Shown: positions 50,201-59,200 of the stretch, piece after piece
How positions within the stretch are numbered: the stretch's first letter is position 1
Layout: every line of letters begins with the position of its first letter
DNA from: Euleptes europaea
Taxonomy: Eukaryota; Chordata; Lepidosauria; Squamata; Sphaerodactylidae
Assembly: GCF_029931775.1 (NCBI RefSeq)
Contig: NC_079325.1
Location: 39,038,673 to 39,102,672, forward strand
Direction: 5' to 3'
Length of the DNA stretch: 64,000 nt
Notes under the pieces: generated by a model
What the model saw: only the letters and a program-made list of their open reading frames with translations
What the model was told of the DNA's origin: nothing
The model's database searches: none
Made by a program: the position numbers and the translations under genes

Positions 50201-53200
50201 GGGTCAAACTGCTAGACTTGACTATTACTTTTGGAAACTGTCTTAAGATTCAGTAATCTTGCAGGGTAAAAAAAAAAGGATTGCAAAACTTGCATAAAAC
50301 AAGTCAATTTGAAATGGGGGGTATAGATAAAAATGTAGCAAATGTTATCTCTGTCGTAGCATGTTTGAACTGTACCACTTCAGGGTGCTGGTGGGGACTC
50401 ATGTGGCTGGAGGGCTTCTCCATGCAAAAGAAAATCTCTGCACACAGGAAACGAGCATGTCAAGGAGAGGGGTTCTAGCCTAGCCAGTTTTCCATGGTGG
50501 ATTTTATATGTAATGGCAAGCCAGGGATGGCTGCTGTGTGTACAAGCCTGGGGGATTTTTAGGCTTGCTCACTGCTTCATCCCCTTGTGCTTGGCCATCC
50601 AGTTACATACTCTTGCTTTTGCAGCAAATCGTAGTGTATGGTTCCCCACCCCCACAAATCCAAATTCCAAACTCTGGTTTGATCTTTGTCAACTTAGTTA
50701 GCAGGGCCAAGCACAAAGCGTGGATTGCTGCTTCAGATGTGTAAAGGCAGAGTGTTGTTCACCATGAAACCACAAATCCAGAGATTTGGCAGCATAAAAA
50801 GAGGAGGTGAGAGCACAATATTTATATGTATTTCATTTATACCCCACCTTTGTCCCCAGTGGGGGTTCCAAAGTGCCTTACAACAGTTCTCCCCATCTCC
50901 ACTTTATCCTCACAACAACCCTGTGAGGTAGGATAGGCTGAATGTGTGTGACTGGCTCAAAGTCACTCAGTGAGCCTTTGTGGCAGAGTGGAGATTCAAA
51001 TGTGGGTCTCCCGGATCCTAGTCTGATACTTTGCCACTACGCAAGAGCCTGATTATCATGTAGCAACAAATCATAGTTGTAGGATTTCTGCCTCCCCCCC
51101 CCAAAAAAAACATAAGGAAACATTTAATCCAGTGAGCCCTCACCTGTAGACTGAAATGGTACAGTCAAGACATGTATAGGCTAGCTTGCTGAGAACTGGT
51201 CCTCTTAACTCTCACACAAAGATCCCCAGCTGACTTTGTTCTTGGCACATGGTGCCTACAGTGCTTCTGAAAGATGCTAAGGCTTTGAGTCTGCAAGGAA
51301 CTGCAGAGCTGTTAACAGCAGTTTTGTAGTACATAAATTGCCTCTGAGCACCTTACAACAGCAGTATATGCAGTAGGATCTGGGAGACCCATTTTTCAAT
51401 CGCCACTCTGCCTTGGAAGCTTGCCTGGTAAACTTGGGCAAGTCTTACATGCTCTCTGTTTAACCCACCTCACAGGGTTGTTGTGAGGATAAAATAGAGG
51501 AGAAGAGAATGATGTAAGTTTCTTTGGGTCCCCATTGGGGGGAAAAGGTGGGATATAAATGAAGTAAATAAAATGGATGACTTTAAGAAAGGAGAATTGC
51601 ACAAGATGCCTCCGAGGTAGGAGCCCCCAGCTATTTTAACTATTTTTAACTTGGACTTTAAGAAAGGATTAGACAAATTCATTGTCCATTGTTGGCCTAT
51701 AACCACAGTAACATGCAGCCTCCATGTTCAGAGACTTGTGAATACCTGATTCTGTGTACAAACAAGGCTTTTGTGTTCATGCCCTCTTGTGGCCTTCATG
51801 GAAGCCTCTGGCCAGCTGCTGTTAGGAGCAAAATTCTGACCTAGGAGAACTCTTGGTCCTATCCAGTAGGGAACTTTTTATGTTGTGCATTCACATGTAG
51901 CTCAGGCATCTCTCCATTCACTGTGTTCCTGATTATTGGTCACTGCACAGTCCTGATTTCACACGCATCCCATGCTGGGTCAGAGTGATTTATTACATTT
52001 AGACGTGCCAGGGGTCTGTTGGCTCCAGTAGAACTGGCCTGAAGTTTGCTTAATGGGAACTCAGCCCAGCGTCTCGGTTGCCTATGGAGGATGCCCTCTG
52101 GACAAGCCACCTCTTGAATCCTTTTGGAGGAGCCCACCTGAAATTTCTCCTTTGCTGCCTCTTTCTCACTCTGCAGGTCAAAGTTGCCGAGGAGCTGGCC
52201 GCTGCCACAGCACAGATCTCCCGGCTTCAGCTGGAGCTAACCGATCACCAGAAGAAGGAGATGGATTTGCGCTCCCAGTTGAACACGGCCCTGAAGGAGG
52301 CAGAGGGACAAGGCACACAGCTCGACCAGCTGCAGGCTCGGCTGGCGGGTAAGGGAAACTTCAGGGAGGGCCAGGCTTGAGGGACTATGTTTTGCTGTAT
52401 CTGTCATTGTGTTTACTAAGAGCTGCTGCTGATTATCTTTGGGTGGTACCACTTGATGGTTGGTTGCACTTAGGTTGGTGGCTACTGCTCGATGGGCTCT
52501 TCTGGATTGTTTTCACATTCATTTAATGCACTTTCAATCCACTTTGAATGCATTTTAGTGATTGTTTACAAGCGGATTTTACTGTTTCACACAGTGAAAT
52601 CCAGTTGCAGAGTGGATTGAAAGTCCATTGTTCAACATGAAAGTGCCCTTGGGTGATGTGATGGCCCCCGGTCTTTGGAAACGAATTCCTGTTGCTTTTA
52701 GTAGAAGCGAAGTCCTTGGTGTTCTTAAGAGATCATTGAAGAGTCCTTTATTCATCCAAGCCGTACTGATTAGCTTATCTGGTATCCATTAGCTTGGCAC
52801 TAGTTTTTATCTCTTTGTATAGTTGTTCCAGTGAACGGATTTTACTGTCTTACTGTTGTTTGTTCTTTTTACGTACATTGCTTCAAGAACACCATTTGCT
52901 GAAAAGTGAGTCAGAAATTTTTCTCAATGAATGAAATAAGAAAGGTTGCTTCTCAGCCTCTGCAGAGGGTCCCTTCTCTTGGCCCTGCATGAGCAGAGTC
53001 AAATAATGCACCTTTCAGAGAAGCTGCTCTCTTTTTTTTTAGTAAAAGCAGTTTTTTGTCCCTTAAAAAATGCTACATTCTTCTGGGTTTCAGAACTTGG
53101 CATCTTGTGGTTCAGAATTGGTGCAGAGAGCTGGTGATGCACAGTGGCTTCGAGGGTGAGCTATGAAGCTCTGGTTCAGATTTGACCACTGCCACAAACT

Positions 53201-56200
53201 CACTAGGGGTCCTTAGGCTGACCACTCTCTCTCTGCTTCAATTACGCTGTCTACAGCATGGGGCTAATACTGGCCTACCGAATTGGTTTGTTGTCAGGAA
53301 TACAAGATAATGTATGTGATCAACCAAACGCTTGTATGAATGTTGAGAAATTAGCACACCTGGCCCTGGGAATTAAGGCACGTGTACGTTCTAGGCATGT
53401 GGAGTTCCTGGATTACTGGAGGGTTACTGCATCACTGTGAATAGTTTATTTAAATGAATGTTTTTTATTTTGAGTTCACATTGGTGGTGGTGCGGAGTGC
53501 CTTTTGATGCCAACGCTGTGTCCTGCCTTGCACAGATCTTCAGCAGTCATCTGAGGATGCCCGGAGCAGATTCCAAGTTGAGAAGCAAAGCCGTAGGCAA
53601 CTGGATGCCAAGCTGGCAGCCCTGGAAGAAGAGCTGTCTGACCTCCGTGTGGAAAAGGAGAATCTGGAGAAGGTAGGAAGCTGTGGGAGATGCAGAATCT
53701 GAGTAGAGATTGCTTTTTTATTTATTTTTCCACATGCCCAGTGCTGGCTAGCCTGCAAGGAATAGTGTGAATAGGCAGTAGAAAATGTCACTGTTCTTAT
53801 GAGCCTGGGGTTCTATGATGTTGTATCCCTTGGCCTAGGGGAAAGGGCTCTGAGGCCTGGCCCATGTATATGCAGAATGAAACGGCAGAGAGGGCTGCAC
53901 TACTTGGTTGATTTTAGAGAACGTGTGATCTTTTCAGCAGTTTTACAAGTTGAAAGGCAAAGAGTAATATAAATAGCACAATACAAATGGCAGCATCATT
54001 TATAACAACATAACATAAGCATGTTAACAGAAGCAATGAGCAACTTCTTTGGCTGCGGCCCCAGACATCAGATTGCAAGTAAGACATTCTACTTTTGGAT
54101 GCTCCCCTTCATTTAAAAACTAAATACTTCTTGCAGGTGAAAAACTAGTACAACAGGGAGAGAGCTAGGCTAAAACCATTCTCCCTGAGGTGCTAATTGT
54201 TGCTTGTCAGGGATTTTTATGTGGCGGGACATTCAAAAGGGGTATTCTCTACCTGTGCTCAATAGTACAGGTCTAGCTCCTTGGACTGCTGCATGAAATT
54301 TCCTTTAAAAGTCGAGACTACTGTTCTATTCATCTCAGTATTATCTTCTGTGACTGGCAGCAGCTCTTCAAGGCTAAGAAAGACCTTAGCAGTATTTGCT
54401 ACCTGAAATAAAAGGAGGTTCCAGGGATGAAACCTGGGACCCTCTTCATACAAAGCAGATGGCATATCACTGAGCTATGATCCCTGCACATGTAAACATA
54501 ATCTTGCTCTCTGACCTGTGATTCCGCCCCCCCCCCCTTGTTTCAGAACCTGGCTGAGAGGAAGAAGAAATCCCTCTTGGAGAGAGGACAGGCTGAAGAA
54601 GAAATGGATGAGATTCGCAGATCCTACCAGGAGGAGCTGGACAAGCTCCGGCAACTGCTGAAAAAGGCCCGGACATCGACCGACCAAGTAGCTTCTGAGC
54701 AGGTGAGAGGAGGCAGTCAATAGATAATCACCTCCATGACTTTCACCAGAGAAGCAGGGGGGAAAGCCATCACCAACCAGGTGGCAGAAGACCAGTTGGG
54801 GCTTTGTCCTGTTTGAAGAACTTCTGCTTTGGAAGCCTGAATCCCACAGCATGGGGGTCACTATTTTTTCAACTTCAGCCAGTTTTTCTTTTTTAATGTT
54901 TGGCTCAGAGCTAGTGGGCAGCAGTGCTGAAAAGAAGAAACAGGAAAATTGTTATGTGAAAGACTAACAAGAGTGTCCTGGGGGGTCTGGTAGATTTCTC
55001 TTATGCAGGCAGAGCTGGAATCCCAGTGGGAAGCCAAATGCGAGCGTATGCTGACCTCTACCAAGGAGCAACATGCCCGCCAGTACCAGGAGGCATGCGA
55101 GGAGAGAGATGCCCAGCAGCAGAAAGTGTCCCAGCTGGAAGAAAAAGTAGGTGGCCTGTTTTGTGTGTGCGTGTGCGCGCACACGTGTGTGTGCATGCCT
55201 TCCTCCTCCACAGCTCAATGAAGTGTGTCACAATTCCTGCATAAGTGGCTTTCAGGACCATCAGCCTCCCCAACCTTCTTTGGCCTGCACCTCATCCCAC
55301 CTCTTGCCACCCTTCTATAAATCCTCACTCCGCCAGTGTCCAGATCTTACCTTTCACATTTCCTTAGGATGCCTGCTGATGCATGCATACACCAACACAT
55401 GCCCTTAGTTGGCATAAGAAGTGTGCTAATGTAGAGCTTGTATTCCCTGAGTACAAGTGAGCAGAGGTCCAGTCTGTTTCAAGTTTCCTCTGAACCCTAT
55501 TTTGAAGGGAAAAGGTCACATTGTAGACAGTGTTCGTACTAGTGAGACTCCTGTATTGTGTTTGGGGAACCTGTTGCTGAATACAACGTTCCTGAACTTT
55601 TACAAGGGGCACAAGCTTGCAAATGAGAGAATACTCAACTGCTTTAGCTTACATGTCAAACTTGGTTTACTTCCAGTTATTGCAGCTCAAAACCACAAAG
55701 AGTTTGGAGGATGAGAAGCTCTTGGTCTTGCAGGAGCAGCTGGAACAGCTCGAGCATGTGAAAAACAAGGTGAGGAGAACTCTCCCCCCATTCCACACCA
55801 AGCCTCTCTGCTGCTTTTTCTGCCTCACACTCACTGGGGACAGCACTGGGTGCGTCTGCAGTTAAAATGGGTTTTGTGCATCGCTTCGCAGCCAAATCCA
55901 AAGAACAGGACAAAATTATCCCCTCTTTGGGGAAGTGTCCAAAAGCCTTTGCACAAAGCTGTGGCCCTGGGCTTGGGAACAGTGAAACGAGAAATACTCT
56001 GCCGGACCATCATGTCCCTGGCACTTTCCTGGCACTAGCCTAAAAGGAAATTATCATCTAAAAATCATCCCATCCCATCTTGCCTCCAAGGAGCTCAGGG
56101 CCACCTGAGTGGAATTATCCAGTTTTATCTTCACAACAACCCTGTGAGGCAAGCAAGGCTAAAAATAAAAAAGGATAGGAAGTCCCTTGCACAAAACTTC

Positions 56201-59200
56201 ATGGCTGAGCAAAGATTTGAACCCAGGACTTTCCACCTCAAGCCCATCACTCTAACCACTATGTGACGCTGGCATACTCAGATAACCTAATTTCTTCTCC
56301 CCACCCCCCAGTACTTAGTTTTACAGTCCCAGGTAGCTGCTCTCAAGGCCCACTATGAGGAGCGGATCCAGGAACTTGAAAAGCATCATGGGAGGCCTTC
56401 ATCTGTAGACTCCACTGAAGAGGTGAGTTTCCCCCCCCCCCTTGTTCAGCATTGCCCTGGATGGCAACCAGAGAGTTGAGTGCGGTGGGAAGTGCTGGCT
56501 CTATAGAAGTAGGGAGAGGACCCCATAAACTGGAAACGCAGAGGAATTTCTCTCCTGGATGACTGGCAGCTTAACTCATCCCAGAAAGAGTGTTGCAGCA
56601 TTATTCCGAAAATGCTGGTAGGAGGGGCTGTCATAACACTGCTGTGCTTTTCCTGGTTCAGAGACGGACCCTTGCAGCATGATCCCAGCTCTTCATCATG
56701 TTGTTGCCATAATAGGCACAGCTGTGGGGCTCTTCTGTGCTCCCTTTGCAGCTGCTGGTAGGTGTACCTGCTCTAGCCAGAAAGAACGCTTTGGCTGTGT
56801 GGCAGCTGCCTCTCTTCTGCCCTTGATCATTTTCAGCACTCCCTAAAGCTGTGCCCTCTTGGCACCCTTTGCTGTTCTCATACCATTTTGATGGCCTCTT
56901 TTTGTATCTCAGTGGGGCATGGTGGTGTAGGGGTTAAGAGCGGCAGTTTGGAGCGGTGGACTCTGATATGGAGAACTGGGTTTGATTCCCCACTCCTCCA
57001 CATGAGCAGCGGAGGCTAATCTGGTGAACTGGGTTGGTTTCCCGACTCCCACACATGGAGCCAGCTGGGTGACCTTGGGCTAGTCACAGTTCTATTAAGA
57101 GCTCTCTCAGCCCCACCTATCTCACAGGGTGTCTGTTGTGGGAGGGGAAAGTAAGGTGATTGTAAGCCGGTTTGATTCTGCCTTAAGTGGTAGAAAAAGT
57201 CAGCATATAAAAAACAAACTCTTCTTCTTCTATCACAAGCTTGTTGCTCCCTTCCTAACATTCTTCTCCTGCCTGGCCCTGCATGTACCAAAGATGATCC
57301 TGAATGCAAGATGACTCAATAATAAAAAAAAAACATTAATACAAAATTTTTCATTACTGTGCATACTTGGAACTTTTGTGCAAATGTAAGGCAACACCTT
57401 TTTCTTGATGGCACACCTAGAGAAAAAAAACCCCGTCTTCCTTTTGGTTAAATACATTACTTCACGGCCTCTCCTCAGGGAGAGAACCGGCTTCTCGGCC
57501 TTTTGATTTCCTAGCGTGTTGTTCTCCAGGTAAAGAAGATCATGAACCAGGTGTTTCAGTCCCTGCGGGGTCAGTTTGAGCTAGAGGAGCCCTACACCGG
57601 CAGAGAAGTCTTGGGCATCGTCATGAATACCATCAAGGTACAGCTGATACATAAAAATTCCATACCAAGAGAAGCCAAATTCTGCAACCCACAAATTGAG
57701 TAAGCTGTCATAAATATTATATGCATTTGTTGAGCTGTATTACATAGTTCTGGCGTTGCTGGTCACAGGGAAGAGCCAGAACATAGAAGCCCTGTTTATT
57801 CCTGACTCACCTTCTTGGCCTCTGAGATTTCGGCAAACATTGCCCACCTTCTTTTAAGCATGTATTTGCAGCCATGGAGGCTAGGAAATAGCTTTTTAAT
57901 TTTTAAAGACAGTTGAAGCTGAGATGATTGGGAAGCTGCATTCAGCATGCAGTTCAGTGTTCTGTACTTCCTCTGTGCAGCCACATTATCATAGCATGAG
58001 GGGGCAGATTGGGGGAAGAAAAGACCCTGGAAGTGGGCCCTGCTCCCCAAAAGGAGGGAGGGATCACTTGATGTCCAGTCCTGGGCAGGGGGTACCTGGC
58101 TAAGCTGGGCAGCTTGCTGCGGTGAGCCCACCTTCCTTGCACCCCGGCTGACACCCACCACTCTTTTTGGGCTGGGATTGCCCTGGTGGGGATGGACCCC
58201 CCCCCCAGGCCATTGGGCCATTGGGACTTTTCCTGGTGGTCTTAATGGCCAACCTGCCCTGTAGCATAAATTGACTTCTGCTGGAAATTGATTCTAGCGT
58301 TAATACCTCCACTTAGGCCACACAGCTCCAGTCTTTCTTATCTCACAACTTTCTGTGATCCTTCTGATGCTCTTCTACTTGATCAATGCAAATTTTACTT
58401 AGCCACGCTTGAGATTTTTACCAAGTGTTAGCCATAAGCTTTCGAGATTATTTTACAGTCATAAGGTCTAGAATCTTGTATTTCTTTTAAAGCAAAGCCA
58501 AGGTGTTGGTTGGATAATGCCTTGGATAATTTGCCACCTCCCCACTATGAGCTGAAGTCCAATACATTAGGGGAAATAAATATATACAAATGTATTTATT
58601 TATATTGACCACAGAGTATAGAAGAATCCTGCCAAAGGAAGGAAAAGACAGGACTTCAGATTTGGGGCGGCAATGAGTGCTGCTGTGCCTTTGTGGCAAG
58701 CAAACCCTTCACTCCTTCTGTTTGCTTTCAGACAGTAACGCTGCAGCTGCTGGAGAGGCACGAGGAGAGGGGAGAGAGCAGCAGTGAGGAGGATGCGCCG
58801 GGCTCTGCAGAAGAGAAAAGGGCAAGCCCCGTGGGCCCAGATAAGGAGCCCAGGAGCCCTTCTCCACACGGACCACCACTCTCAGTGCCTTCAGTCCCCC
58901 CTGACCCTCCAGAGGAGGCAATGGCTCATCTCCCTTCTGTCTCTCCCGAAGGAGCCCAGGGCAGCCCAGCTGTTGCAGTATCTGAGGCACAGGCCCTAGA
59001 ATCACATAGAGAACAGACCTCCTCGGCCTTTAACGAGACCACAAAGCCTAATACAAAGCTGGAAGTCCCAGAGCTCCTGGCCAGTGAGGAGGAGGGGTGC
59101 TCTAAACCGGTAGAAGCCAGTGCTGAGGATGAAGCCTGCGCAGGAAACTCAGCTCTCACTGTGGCAGGAGCATCAGAGCCTTCCGAGCCAGCAGTGGATG

